24,140 bases of DNA from Akkermansiaceae bacterium UBA4589 (GTDB taxonomy: Bacteria > Verrucomicrobiota > Verrucomicrobiia > Verrucomicrobiales > Akkermansiaceae): NCBI GenBank assembly GCA_002387565.1, contig DGJT01000004.1:1-24140 (forward strand), read 5' to 3'. Numbering within the stretch: the stretch's first letter is position 1; every line of letters starts with the position of its first letter. Positions 1-7,790 of this stretch are shown one piece after another. The position numbers and the translations under genes are program-made. The notes under the pieces were generated by a model that saw only the letters and a program-made list of their open reading frames with translations, was not told where the DNA came from and ran no database searches.

Positions 1-21
1 CATTTTTTGTCGTGTAGTGTG
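1..21 (-). repeat. Copy of the 12983-13250 element end, inside the M50 gene
   Basis: Read on the minus strand, these bases contain CACACTACACGACAAAAAA. This is identical over 21 nt to bases 12978-12998, at the left end of the inverted-repeat element between anbu and glnD. Here it lies in the open reading frame of the M50/HlyD gene, encoding roughly ITLHDKK, close to where the adaptor domain should continue. The window ends too soon to tell whether an element starts here or the short sequence is shared for another reason. Confidence 0.6.
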
Positions 22-1820
22 ATTCTATCTATATCTTTACTATCAATATAAGTAATAATTTCTAATTTTTGAGGAGCTATAACATACGCCAATGATAATT
101 GAGGAGTTATCCATCGCCCAACAGTTAATTTATCTGCAATATCTTTAATGATCCCTGAGAGAGGTGCTCGTATAGAAAGTTGTTCTTTTTCTATTTGAAT
201 ACTTTGCAGCTCTTTTTCTAATTTTGCTTTGATTTCTTGATTAATAATAAAGTCTTTTTTTGCCGTGATATCCACAAATGCATTATTAATACGCTGCTGA
301 TTAATAGCTATTTTTTTTATGACAAGGCTTTCTCGTAAGTCCAACTGAGGGTTAGTCAGCTGAAATAATAACTCTCCTTCAGTTACATATTGATTAGGCT
401 TAATATGTATGGACTCAATTTTCCCAACTTGTTTGCTATGAATAAAGTTGGCTATTTTGGCCTGCGCAAGAGCAGGTGTTCTAATAGTTGAAGAAATAGG
501 TAAAATACCTAATAAAAGAATAATAATGATAATGCCAATAGTGATAAAACTACGACGTTGTTTTAAATAAGTTTTGCGCATGGTTATCCAATGACTAAAT
601 TCCTTTATTACAGGAATAATAATGAGAGAGATGATTTCAATAGTAAATAATATAATGCCGATGATTTTAATGAAAAAAGTATAAAAAATCAGTGCAATCG
701 AGGTGAAAATTATAATACGATAGAGATAAACGCCAATAGCATAAATAAATAGCCAACGTTGCATTCTTAATGGCAATTGCTCAGGAATAGGTTCTGGAGT
801 GTTAAACAGAACTTTACGTAAGTACCATTGTCCCATTTCCATAGCTCTAGGCTGTAAGTTATCTATTTTAACTAAATCCATGAGGATGTAATAACCATCA
901 AACTTAGCAAAAATATTACTATTAAAAACCAGTGTCGTAATTAAACTCGTAGTAGCTGCAAAGAAAGCAATACTTTTTATATTACCTTCAGGTAAAAAAG
1001 CCCACAAAAACAGAGCAATAATACCTACAATGAGCTCAGTGCGAATTCCTGCTATAGCTATGTTAACCCGCTTTTTTCTGTTCGGAATTCGCCAAGTATC
1101 TAAGACATCACTATAAAGTAAGGGTACAAATAGCATAAAAAAAATGCCAAAGCTATTGACCTTGGATTTATAGCGTATAGAGGTATAGGCGTGGCCCAGC
1201 TCATGAAACACCTTTAGCACTATGGTGGTAATGAGGAAATAAATAATCCCTTCAAGGCTAATAAAATTAATGAAAGTATTAATAAAAGCATCCCATTCTC
1301 GAGAGACAAGGTAAATACCTATAATCGCCATTAAAATGATAGCTCGATACCAGTAGCGATGGTACATCCATTTAATATAAGGATAAGTCCGACTAAGAAA
1401 GACTTGAGGATTAACCAGTGGTACTCTTAAAAATAAGTACTGCTTAAGAATCTGGCTAATAGATTTTTGTTTAGATTTTTTATATTGTTCTAAATAATGG
1501 GTGTAATCACCTTGTGCAGGAGACTGGGTGAGTGAGTTTTTATACAAAAAATTAATCAAATAGAGTAAGTCCTCTTCGGTGATTTCGGCTGTGCTTTGAT
1601 TATTAGCTTGATCTAAAACTTGTTTTGCATTGACCAGATGCCAATATTTAAGAAGTCTAAAAATACGCCATCCTATACGAAAGTACTGATTAGCTAAAGG
1701 GTCAAAAAGCAACCAATAAGCAGAGCCATTACTATGCACGCCCCCAGTATTGATTTGCAAATCATCGCGTATCAAAGGCAGAGCAATTTTTTCTAAAGGT
1801 GGCTGATCTGAATCACTCAT
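1..1820 (-). CDS. M50 (site-2-protease-like) zinc metallopeptidase fused to HlyD-type adaptor, partial
   Basis: Partial: it runs off the left edge after about 606 codons. I translated it by eye from the ATG at 1820. The N-terminus (about residues 5-60) resembles the PqqD-like domain that often begins peptide zinc metalloproteases. A run of membrane segments follows. It contains the zinc motif HELGH (H206, E207, H210) and later FDGYYIL (D308), matching the third-ligand region of M50 proteases. Further membrane segments lead to a HlyD/lipoyl-like region from about residue 440, with a QVGKIESIHIKPNQYVTEG-type segment and an alpha-helical hairpin. The family is found with membrane-fusion proteins and type I or RND-type export genes. 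It lies 60 bp downstream of the GAF/HlyD gene and is probably the last visible gene of the fur-led operon. Substrate unknown. No Shine-Dalgarno motif precedes the start. The domain call is solid; the cellular role is inference. Confidence 0.85.
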   Translation of the reverse strand, partial: MSDSDQPPLEKIALPLIRDDLQINTGGVHSNGSAYWLLFDPLANQYFRIGWRIFRLLKYWHLVNAKQVLDQANNQSTAEITEEDLLYLINFLYKNSLTQSPAQGDYTHYLEQYKKSKQKSISQILKQYLFLRVPLVNPQVFLSRTYPYIKWMYHRYWYRAIILMAIIGIYLVSREWDAFINTFINFISLEGIIYFLITTIVLKVFHELGHAYTSIRYKSKVNSFGIFFMLFVPLLYSDVLDTWRIPNRKKRVNIAIAGIRTELIVGIIALFLWAFLPEGNIKSIAFFAATTSLITTLVFNSNIFAKFDGYYILMDLVKIDNLQPRAMEMGQWYLRKVLFNTPEPIPEQLPLRMQRWLFIYAIGVYLYRIIIFTSIALIFYTFFIKIIGIILFTIEIISLIIIPVIKEFSHWITMRKTYLKQRRSFITIGIIIIILLLGILPISSTIRTPALAQAKIANFIHSKQVGKIESIHIKPNQYVTEGELLFQLTNPQLDLRESLVIKKIAINQQRINNAFVDITAKKDFIINQEIKAKLEKELQSIQIEKEQLSIRAPLSGIIKDIADKLTVGRWITPQLSLAYVIAPQKLEIITYIDSKDIDRITLHDKK

Positions 1821-1880
1821 AAATGAGAAAAGTTTACTAGTAGTATTCTAGCTAATCATTAATAGACTTTCAATAGTCCC

Positions 1881-3347
1881 TTACAACCCTGTTTTAGCTC
1901 GAAGCACTGCAATAGGTTTTCTGAATAAATAATAGGCAAGAGAAACTTGATCACCATATATTTTGCAAGTACCGCTGAGCCCGATTCTGGGTATGACAGC
2001 TGAGCTTTCAAGTTCAGCAACCACATGATAAGCCAAGTCATTAGCTGGTGTAGAGTAAGCATAATAACTACTATAGTTAATTTTACCTTTGATAGGGTTT
2101 AAAGGATCTGAATCTAAAAAGAATTTAATAGGATAGCCCTCTTTAAGGACCATAGCATCCGCTATAGGAACCTGAATTTTAACCTCTATTGAATTGGGGT
2201 CAGCTAATTCCATGATAGCTTGGCCAATTTGAATAGGTTTGCCAATAAGGTTTTGTGGGTCATCAAACAGAATAACCCCTGAGTGAGGCGCTTTAATCAG
2301 GGTTTCTTCAAGCATCGCTTTATGGTAATCGACTTCAGCTTTAGCTAACGCGGCTTCTTGTTTAAGAAAGGCGAGTTGAGACTTGCTTTCTATGCTTGAA
2401 AAAGCTCCTTGTAAGGCTGATTGATATTCGGCTAACTTAATAGCTAAGTTTTTTTGTGAAACCTCTAATTCATTAAAGAACTGAGTGTCATCAATTTTAA
2501 TGAGTGGTTGAGCTGGAGTCACAACAGAGTTGGCTTCTGGGAAAATCTTTTCAATGACCCCATTAAGAGGAGAGCTAATAATAGTAGCGTTTTTAGCAAC
2601 AACCTCTGCTGGGGCTAAAACAGAAAGTCTCACAGGTATAAATCCTAGCAACACTATTAAAACCAACAATAGCCATTTTGTGTGATTGTAAATCTTATGA
2701 TTTTGGAATAAACGCCTCTTTTTTTGTTCTAGGAATTTAAAAGCATAGGCAAAACTAGATGTGATTTTATTTAATAATACGAGCTGGCTATCCACAAATG
2801 TTTTATTCATAGATAACCACAGGAATTGTTTAGGTTCCATTTTGTGGACGATTAGAGGAACCCAGATGAGTTTAAAAATACCATATTCTTTCCATTCACT
2901 TTGCAGCTCTTCACTCAGCATATCAATAGTGATAATTTTAACGGTTTTGCTATTAGGTAAATTAAGGTACTTAATGATTTGGTTGCTCCATTGGATAAAA
3001 GAGCTTTGCTCATCAACATGAGTCACTCCACTTGCGGTGGTTGCTTTGACTTTTTTACTGCCAAGGTAAGGGGCTGTATAGACAATGGCCTGTTTATAAT
3101 TAAAGCCAATAAGCTTTAAATTATTCACTAAAAGAAATTCCAATTCTTTAATATTTTCACAATTTTTAATCTGCGTTTCAATTTGTAGTATATTGAGCAG
3201 TTTTTGAAGCTTGCCCTCTGTGGCTTCAGCTAAGTTTTGGTTATCTAATTCTTCCTTTTTTTGAGATGAAACTGTGGAAGTTGATTTAATCTGACTCACT
3301 ACCTTTTTAGAGGGATCATTGAATGATTGATTAGTAGATTCAGGCAT
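1881..3347 (-). CDS. Membrane-anchored HlyD-family adaptor with N-terminal GAF-like domain
   Basis: The protein has 488 aa. Residues 1-45 are polar and probably disordered. Residues about 50-210 look like a GAF-type sensory or structural domain. One membrane segment follows at about 224-242 (LLLVLIVLLGFIPV). Then come a lipoyl-like half motif (SSPLNGVIEKIF), an alpha-hairpin, the second half motif (IKAPHSGVILF) and a beta-barrel region. The ending, with GTCKIYGDQVSLAYYLFRKP, is typical of adaptors that sit beside M50 peptidases and RTX-type exporters. Such proteins link an inner-membrane transporter to an outer-membrane channel. It lies 23 bp after the preceding adaptor gene and 60 bp before the M50 gene, so cotranscription is likely. 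No transporter ATPase or TolC-like channel is visible here; they may lie beyond the left edge. The GAF assignment is by pattern only. Confidence 0.8.
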   Translation of the reverse strand: MPESTNQSFNDPSKKVVSQIKSTSTVSSQKKEELDNQNLAEATEGKLQKLLNILQIETQIKNCENIKELEFLLVNNLKLIGFNYKQAIVYTAPYLGSKKVKATTASGVTHVDEQSSFIQWSNQIIKYLNLPNSKTVKIITIDMLSEELQSEWKEYGIFKLIWVPLIVHKMEPKQFLWLSMNKTFVDSQLVLLNKITSSFAYAFKFLEQKKRRLFQNHKIYNHTKWLLLVLIVLLGFIPVRLSVLAPAEVVAKNATIISSPLNGVIEKIFPEANSVVTPAQPLIKIDDTQFFNELEVSQKNLAIKLAEYQSALQGAFSSIESKSQLAFLKQEAALAKAEVDYHKAMLEETLIKAPHSGVILFDDPQNLIGKPIQIGQAIMELADPNSIEVKIQVPIADAMVLKEGYPIKFFLDSDPLNPIKGKINYSSYYAYSTPANDLAYHVVAELESSAVIPRIGLSGTCKIYGDQVSLAYYLFRKPIAVLRAKTGL

Positions 3348-3370
3348 AGGATAATGTAATTAAAGCTTCA

Positions 3371-4216
3371 TTAATCTTGAGTAAAGTTCGCAGTTCCAGT
3401 CATGCCTATCACCAAAAACTCATCTGGTTCACTAAACTCGCAAATGACTTTAATGGTTCTACTTACCGCATCAATAATGCCTGAGGTACGGAGTACTTTA
3501 ATAGAGTAAGTGCGCTGAGTTTCATCGATTACGAATTCAAACTCTTTACCAGTTTTAAGCCAAGATACCCAACTAGAAGGTACAATAAGCTCTAATTCAG
3601 GGTTGTTGGAGGCTATGATTTGAATGAGCTGCTTATCTAGAGTAACTAGCTCATATTCATTCACAAATTTCTCAATAACAACCCCATCATAAGGAGCTTT
3701 AATGATACATTGATCTAAAAGGAACTTCTCTTTTTCGAGTAAAGACTCTAGCTCCGTCGTTTTGAGTTCAGATAGACGTAACTCGGTTTCTGTGATGCCA
3801 TCTAGTTTATATAACTCGAGCTGGTTTTCGTAAACGATTTTCTGTGATTTTGAAATCGCAGATTGAGCTTCGTATTGTGATTGGTAGACTGAGTTATCAA
3901 ATTCAATTAGTATGTCTCCTTTGTTAAATTTCTCTCCCACACCAAAGTGTATCTTAATAATAGGTGCCTTAATTTCACTTGAAAGAATAGCTTTTTTGGA
4001 GGGCTTAATAATACCTCTAATTTCAGAGATAGATGAGTCTTCACTAACTAGATAGTTGACCTCATTGAGCATCATTTCAGCAGTTGTTTGAGCTCTTGCT
4101 TCAGCTGCAGCGATTTCCTTAGCGATTTCCTTAGCTATTTCATTAGCATAAGAGGGCAAGATTAGTAAGAAGCTTACAGATAATAAAGTAAGAATTTTAG
4201 ATGAGAATAAAGGCAT
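3371..4216 (-). CDS. Periplasmic membrane-fusion (RND/HlyD-type) adaptor with signal peptide
   Basis: The protein has 281 aa. The N-terminus is a signal peptide (LLSVSFLLILPSYA, likely cut before NE). The next segment contains three EIAK-like repeats encoded by a 12-bp tandem repeat. The lipoyl-like half motifs are at about residues 78-110 (SSEIKAPIIKIHFGVGEKF) and 172-190 (IIKAPYDGVVIEKF), with a coiled-coil hairpin between them. The protein ends in a beta-barrel segment with MTGTANF. It is shorter than most RND adaptors, which usually exceed 350 aa, and has no membrane segment after the signal. Its ATG directly abuts the stop codon of the Fur-like gene (TAAATG), which implies tight translational coupling. 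It probably works with the next adaptor and the M50 fusion. Transport substrate unknown. Confidence 0.8.
   Translation of the reverse strand: MPLFSSKILTLLSVSFLLILPSYANEIAKEIAKEIAAAEARAQTTAEMMLNEVNYLVSEDSSISEIRGIIKPSKKAILSSEIKAPIIKIHFGVGEKFNKGDILIEFDNSVYQSQYEAQSAISKSQKIVYENQLELYKLDGITETELRLSELKTTELESLLEKEKFLLDQCIIKAPYDGVVIEKFVNEYELVTLDKQLIQIIASNNPELELIVPSSWVSWLKTGKEFEFVIDETQRTYSIKVLRTSGIIDAVSRTIKVICEFSEPDEFLVIGMTGTANFTQD
4109..4144 (-). repeat. Three 12-bp tandem repeats inside an adaptor gene
   Basis: Two identical 12-bp units (agcgatttcctt on the plus strand) are followed by a third unit with two changes. They encode the EIAK-EIAK-EIAN stretch directly after the signal peptide. Because the unit length is a multiple of three, copy-number change would lengthen or shorten the helical linker without breaking the frame. 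Confidence 0.8.
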
Positions 4217-4741
4217 TTATTTAGAGGCTAAAATAGGCTGTGATTGGATACGAGATAAAATCATATTTTGACACTGTCCTTTAACTCTGAGCTGTTCACA
4301 GGTGGCTTCAATGCAAATTGACTGCTTTATAGCCTTAAATCCAAGGCGCTTAGTCACACAATCATTAAGTGTGGCTAGATGCTCATCTTCAAACTCTTCT
4401 ACACGTCCACAATCAATACAAATGAGATGGTTATGAGCAGGTTTCTCTAAAAAATTAGGATCGTAGATACGATTATTATCATTAATTTTTATTTCAACTA
4501 ATAGCTTAGCTTCCACCAATAATGATAGAGTTCTGTATAGTGTCGATCTAGATATTTTAGCCCCAGACTTATGGAGGTATTGTTGCAAAATTTCCGCAGA
4601 AAAATGCTCATTATAATCAAAAATAGCTTTGAGAATGAATTCTCGCTGCTTGGTATGACGCAGCTTCTTACTCGCAATGAACTCATTCATTTTATCGAGC
4701 GCGCGCTCGTAAGTAGTTTGATCTGTGTGAGGCTGATGCAT
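4217..4741 (-). CDS. Fur-family metal- or peroxide-responsive transcriptional regulator
   Basis: The protein has 174 aa. A winged-helix DNA-binding domain spans about residues 20-95, with the recognition helix in SRSTLYRTLSLL (64-75), as in Fur, Zur and PerR. The dimerisation and metal domain carries HNHLICIDCGRVEEF: H103, H105, C108 and C111 are the usual metal-site and structural-zinc residues. A second cysteine group is C148 and C157, nine residues apart and thus wider than the usual C-x2-5-C spacing, with an extra C143. Which metal or signal it senses cannot be read from the sequence. It leads the adaptor/M50 operon, with its stop codon touching the next start. It has its own promoter, which overlaps a palindrome suitable for autoregulation. 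The neighbouring ahpC could be a further target, but no matching box is evident there. Confidence 0.9.
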   Translation of the reverse strand: MHQPHTDQTTYERALDKMNEFIASKKLRHTKQREFILKAIFDYNEHFSAEILQQYLHKSGAKISRSTLYRTLSLLVEAKLLVEIKINDNNRIYDPNFLEKPAHNHLICIDCGRVEEFEDEHLATLNDCVTKRLGFKAIKQSICIEATCEQLRVKGQCQNMILSRIQSQPILASK

Positions 4742-4751
4742 AGAATTGTAA

Positions 4752-4789
4752 CTAGATTTATATTCTAGCTGAATTAAATGTGGTGTAAA
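4752..4789 (-). promoter_or_regulatory. Promoter and overlapping palindrome upstream of the Fur-like gene
   Basis: On the minus strand a -35 TTTACA (4784-4789) and -10 TAGAAT (4762-4767) are separated by 16 bp, putting transcription start near 4755. The -10 and start region lies inside the imperfect palindrome CTAGATTTATATTCTAG (4752-4768), with arms CTAGA/TCTAG. That is where a repressor would block transcription. Autoregulation by the Fur-like protein is inference. Confidence 0.5.
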
Positions 4790-4820
4790 GGCGTTTTTAT
4801 CTTAATAGCCTCTTTTACAA

Positions 4821-5639
4821 TTAAGAACTCTGAACCTCAACCTCACCTTGGTGATAGAGATTAAAATTAGGAGGGCGCAGGAATCCAATCACGGTTTGCT
4901 CGTATTTAGAGGCTAACTCAATAGCCAGCGATGAAGGAGCAGACAAAGCTGCTACCAATGGGATGCCGACAATCAATGATTTTTGCACAATTTCATAGGA
5001 TAGGCGGCTAGACACGAGTAAAAAAACTTCTTGGAAACTATGATTGGAATCATACTGTAAATAAGCGCCAATCACCTTATCTACTGCATTATGTCGGCCA
5101 ATATCTTCACTCAGATGCAGAGCCTCTCCCTGCGGAGTGAATAAGCCAGCTGAATGAATACCTCCAGTATCTTTAAAAGCTTGTTGTTGATTATTGAGTT
5201 GGTCTAGTGCCTTATCTAGGCTCGCTACATCAATCTGACTAAATCTAGACTCAATCTTGGCTAAATCGGCTTGATGAGACAAGTCTTGTGTGGTGCTACA
5301 GATACCGCAACTACCGTAATTGGGCAGATAGCGTTGATGCTCGCTGAGATTGATAGTTACTGAGTCACACAGAACGACCAAGCACTGTTGAGCTTGAGGA
5401 AACTCAACATGTTCAATATCAGTAATAGAAGTAATGATACCCTCAGTAATCAAAAAACCCCTGACCAGACACTCGTCTGCACCAGGGGTTCGCATAAGAG
5501 TCGCTAGGGTCACCCCGTTGACTCTGATTTCTAGAGGAGCTTCTACAGCAACTTTATCTGCAACTTGTTGAACATTCTTATCTTTATATTTAAGAACAGA
5601 AACAACAGAAACTAAATCAGATGAAGTAGAAGTATCCAA
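4821..5639 (-). CDS. fdhD: FdhD, sulfurtransferase for formate dehydrogenase maturation
   Basis: The protein has 272 aa. FdhD passes sulfur from the cysteine desulfurase IscS to the molybdenum cofactor of formate dehydrogenase. The sequence shows EAPLEIRVNG near residue 33, the GFLITEGII segment (61-70), the reactive-loop CGIC (C111, C114), GGIHSAGLF (159-167), and SEDIGRHNAVDKVIGAY (177-193), all family hallmarks. The start must be TTG at 5639, because the frame has no suitable ATG; the lack of an SD motif leaves the exact start uncertain. It follows ahpC by 20 bp with no room for a separate promoter, so the two are probably cotranscribed. No formate dehydrogenase is present in the window. 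Confidence 0.92.
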   Translation of the reverse strand: MDTSTSSDLVSVVSVLKYKDKNVQQVADKVAVEAPLEIRVNGVTLATLMRTPGADECLVRGFLITEGIITSITDIEHVEFPQAQQCLVVLCDSVTINLSEHQRYLPNYGSCGICSTTQDLSHQADLAKIESRFSQIDVASLDKALDQLNNQQQAFKDTGGIHSAGLFTPQGEALHLSEDIGRHNAVDKVIGAYLQYDSNHSFQEVFLLVSSRLSYEIVQKSLIVGIPLVAALSAPSSLAIELASKYEQTVIGFLRPPNFNLYHQGEVEVQSS

Positions 5640-5659
5640 AAAAAATAGAGTGACTTAGC

Positions 5660-6289
5660 TTAGTTTTCGCTAAGGTAGTTAGAAACACCGTCAAAGTCAG
5701 CTGTCATAGCTGCTTTTCCTGGTGACCAGTCCATAGGACAAACTTCGCCATTTTGCTCAAAGTGTTGCAAGGCATCAACCACACGAATAGCTTCCGCGAT
5801 AGAACGTCCAAGAGGGAAGTTGTTCACCAATTGGTGCTGCACAATACCTTCTTTGTCGATAAGGAATAAACCACGATAAGCGATGAGCTCACCATCAATA
5901 CACTCATTGCCTTCTTCGTCAATCGTGTACTCACCTGCTAATACATCATAGTCAGCAGAGATAGTTTTGTTAATATCAGCCACAAGAGGGTAGGTGACAC
6001 CTTCGATACCACCTTTTTCTTTAGGAGTGCTGACCCAAGCGTGATGACTGAATTCTGAATCAGTTGAACAACCGACCACAGCTACATTGCGTTTTTCAAA
6101 TTCAGCGAGGTTATTTTGGAAAGCATGCAGTTCAGTAGGACATACAAACGTAAAATCTTTAGGGTAAAAGAACAAAAGGACATATTGTTTTCCTAAATAT
6201 TGCTCCAAAGAGAAGTCAGGAAAAATTTGCTTGTCAACTACAGCTGTAGCTTTGAATTGAGGGGCGAGTCTACCAGTAAGTACGGACAT
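5660..6289 (-). CDS. ahpC: Typical 2-Cys peroxiredoxin (AhpC/Prx1 type)
   Basis: The protein has 209 aa from the ATG at 6289. It reduces hydrogen peroxide and organic peroxides in the cytoplasm. The peroxidatic cysteine is C50 in DFTFVCPTELHAF, and the resolving cysteine is C184 in GEVCPMDWSPGK. The C-terminal tail (YLSEN) resembles the YF-bearing tail of hyperoxidation-sensitive enzymes but lacks an exact YF pair. The reading frame stays open to an upstream ATG at 6349, but that would start upstream of a convincing promoter and add 20 residues with no counterpart in the family, so 6289 is preferred. It is transcribed away from fabF and is followed by fdhD. No ahpF partner is seen, so the electron donor is likely thioredoxin (inference). 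Confidence 0.93.
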   Translation of the reverse strand: MSVLTGRLAPQFKATAVVDKQIFPDFSLEQYLGKQYVLLFFYPKDFTFVCPTELHAFQNNLAEFEKRNVAVVGCSTDSEFSHHAWVSTPKEKGGIEGVTYPLVADINKTISADYDVLAGEYTIDEEGNECIDGELIAYRGLFLIDKEGIVQHQLVNNFPLGRSIAEAIRVVDALQHFEQNGEVCPMDWSPGKAAMTADFDGVSNYLSEN

Positions 6290-6314
6290 AAATAATAAAT
6301 TAAATTGAGCAATA

Positions 6315-6343
6315 TTTCTAAAGATATTCCCAGCAATTGTCAA
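6315..6343 (-). promoter_or_regulatory. Sigma70-like promoter for ahpC-fdhD
   Basis: On the minus strand a perfect -35 TTGACA (6338-6343) is followed after 17 bp by -10 TAGAAA (6315-6320). Transcription would start near 6308, leaving a leader of about 19 nt before the ATG at 6289. The position also argues against the longer ORF start at 6349. Confidence 0.55.
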
Positions 6344-6434
6344 TGGCATTGTACGAGTTTCAAAAGCCCTTGAATCTTAATTAGTTTTTCTTGAGTCGCA
6401 TTACTCTGACATTATTTTCAAAAACAGATAAAGC

Positions 6435-6462
6435 TTGCTATATCATCCTAAAAACTTATAAA
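6435..6462 (+). promoter_or_regulatory. Candidate promoter for fabF
   Basis: A -35 TTGCTA (6435-6440) and -10 TATAAA (6457-6462) are spaced 16 bp apart. A T-rich leader of roughly 27 nt leads to the fabF ATG. This is the best match in the ahpC-fabF divergent spacer on this strand. Confidence 0.4.
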
Positions 6463-6495
6463 AAGTCTTACTAAATTTTTTTTAAGAGAACTATC

Positions 6496-7755
6496 ATGAG
6501 CAATAACCGTCGCGTCGTTATCACAGGCATAGGAGTCCTAAGCCCACTAGGAAATGATTTAAATACAACTTGGGAAGCCATGAAGGCAGCTCAAAGTGGT
6601 ATAGGTGAAATCAGCTTAATTCCTAATGTTAAAGAGGATTACAGCTGCCATATCGCTGGCGAAGTCAAAGGCTTTGACGCCGCACCATTCTTCTCTAAGC
6701 CTAAAGAGGCTCGCCGCATGGATCGCTATTCTCAATTAGCGATTGCCGCCTCTAAAATGGCGATTGAGGACGCCAAGCTCACCGAAAACTTACCTGATAA
6801 AAACCGTGTAGGTGTCATGGTAAGTAGTGGCATTGGTGGTCTAGGCACTATCGAAAGAGAGCACCAGAAATTACTCGAGCGCAGCCCTAGCCGCGTATCA
6901 CCATTCGTCATACCAATGATGATTGCTAATATTGCTAGTGGTTACGTGTCTATGGAATACGGTTTTGGTGGAGCTAACATGTCCATCGTCACTGCTTGTG
7001 CTACATCTAATCACAGTATTGGTGAAGCATGGCGCATTATCAAATTTGGCGACCTTGACGCCTGTGTGTGTGGTGGAGCAGAGGCCAGTATCGAGCCAAT
7101 GGGCTTATCAGGATTTAACAACATGAAAGCTCTTAGTACACGTAACGACGAACCTCAACGTGCATCACGTCCATTTGATTCAGGTCGTGACGGTTTTGTC
7201 ATGGGTGAGGGTGCAGGTATCGTCGTGATCGAGGAACTCGAGCACGCCAAAAAACGTGGAGCTACCATCTACGCCGAAATCACTGGTTACGGTGTGAGTG
7301 GAGATGCCTATCATATCACCTCTCCACATCCAGAAGGTGAGGGAGCAGCACGTTGTATGGACATGGCGCTCAAGCACGCAGGCAAAAACCGCAACGAAGT
7401 CCAATACGTCAACGCACACGGAACTTCAACCCCAATGGGAGACATCTGCGAAACCAAAGCCATCAAACGCACTTTCCAAGACTGGGCAAAAGACGGACTC
7501 ATCGTCAGCTCAACCAAATCTATGACAGGTCATCTATTAGGTGCCGCAGGTGGTGTAGAGCTAGCCGCTAGTGTGATGGCAATACGTGACCAACTCATAC
7601 CACCAACTATCAATTTAGAAGACCAAGACCCAGAGTGCGACCTCGACTACACTGCTAACAAAGCAAGAGAAGCCAAAGTAGACACAGCACTAAGCAACTC
7701 ATTTGGCTTTGGTGGACACAACGCCTCACTCTTGATTGAAAAATTCACAGGGTAA
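6496..7755 (+). CDS. fabF: 3-oxoacyl-[acyl-carrier-protein] synthase II (KAS II)
   Basis: The protein has 419 aa, full length for the family. It condenses malonyl-ACP with acyl-ACP in fatty-acid elongation. The start MSNNRRVVITGIGVLSPLG is typical. The catalytic triad is C168 (TACATSNHS), H308 (NAHGTSTPMGD) and H346 (MTGHLLGAAGG), with the conserved K341. The C-terminal NSFGFGGHNASL motif is also present. No acpP lies immediately upstream, unlike the common acpP-fabF pair; instead ahpC is divergent. The thioesterase follows after 35 bp, probably in the same transcript. From about 7300 the coding strand becomes visibly C-rich, whereas the first part is G-rich. A secondary-metabolite KAS is possible but unlikely given the housekeeping look. 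Confidence 0.93.
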   Translation: MSNNRRVVITGIGVLSPLGNDLNTTWEAMKAAQSGIGEISLIPNVKEDYSCHIAGEVKGFDAAPFFSKPKEARRMDRYSQLAIAASKMAIEDAKLTENLPDKNRVGVMVSSGIGGLGTIEREHQKLLERSPSRVSPFVIPMMIANIASGYVSMEYGFGGANMSIVTACATSNHSIGEAWRIIKFGDLDACVCGGAEASIEPMGLSGFNNMKALSTRNDEPQRASRPFDSGRDGFVMGEGAGIVVIEELEHAKKRGATIYAEITGYGVSGDAYHITSPHPEGEGAARCMDMALKHAGKNRNEVQYVNAHGTSTPMGDICETKAIKRTFQDWAKDGLIVSSTKSMTGHLLGAAGGVELAASVMAIRDQLIPPTINLEDQDPECDLDYTANKAREAKVDTALSNSFGFGGHNASLLIEKFTG

Positions 7756-7790
7756 GAGACATCAACCCCCTCTGACTCCCTCATCTAATT

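Noticed and set aside
6290..6349. Longer ahpC start at 6349 (20 extra residues)
   Set aside because: It lies upstream of the TTGACA-17-TAGAAA promoter, and the extra residues do not fit the peroxiredoxin family. The start at 6289 is preferred.
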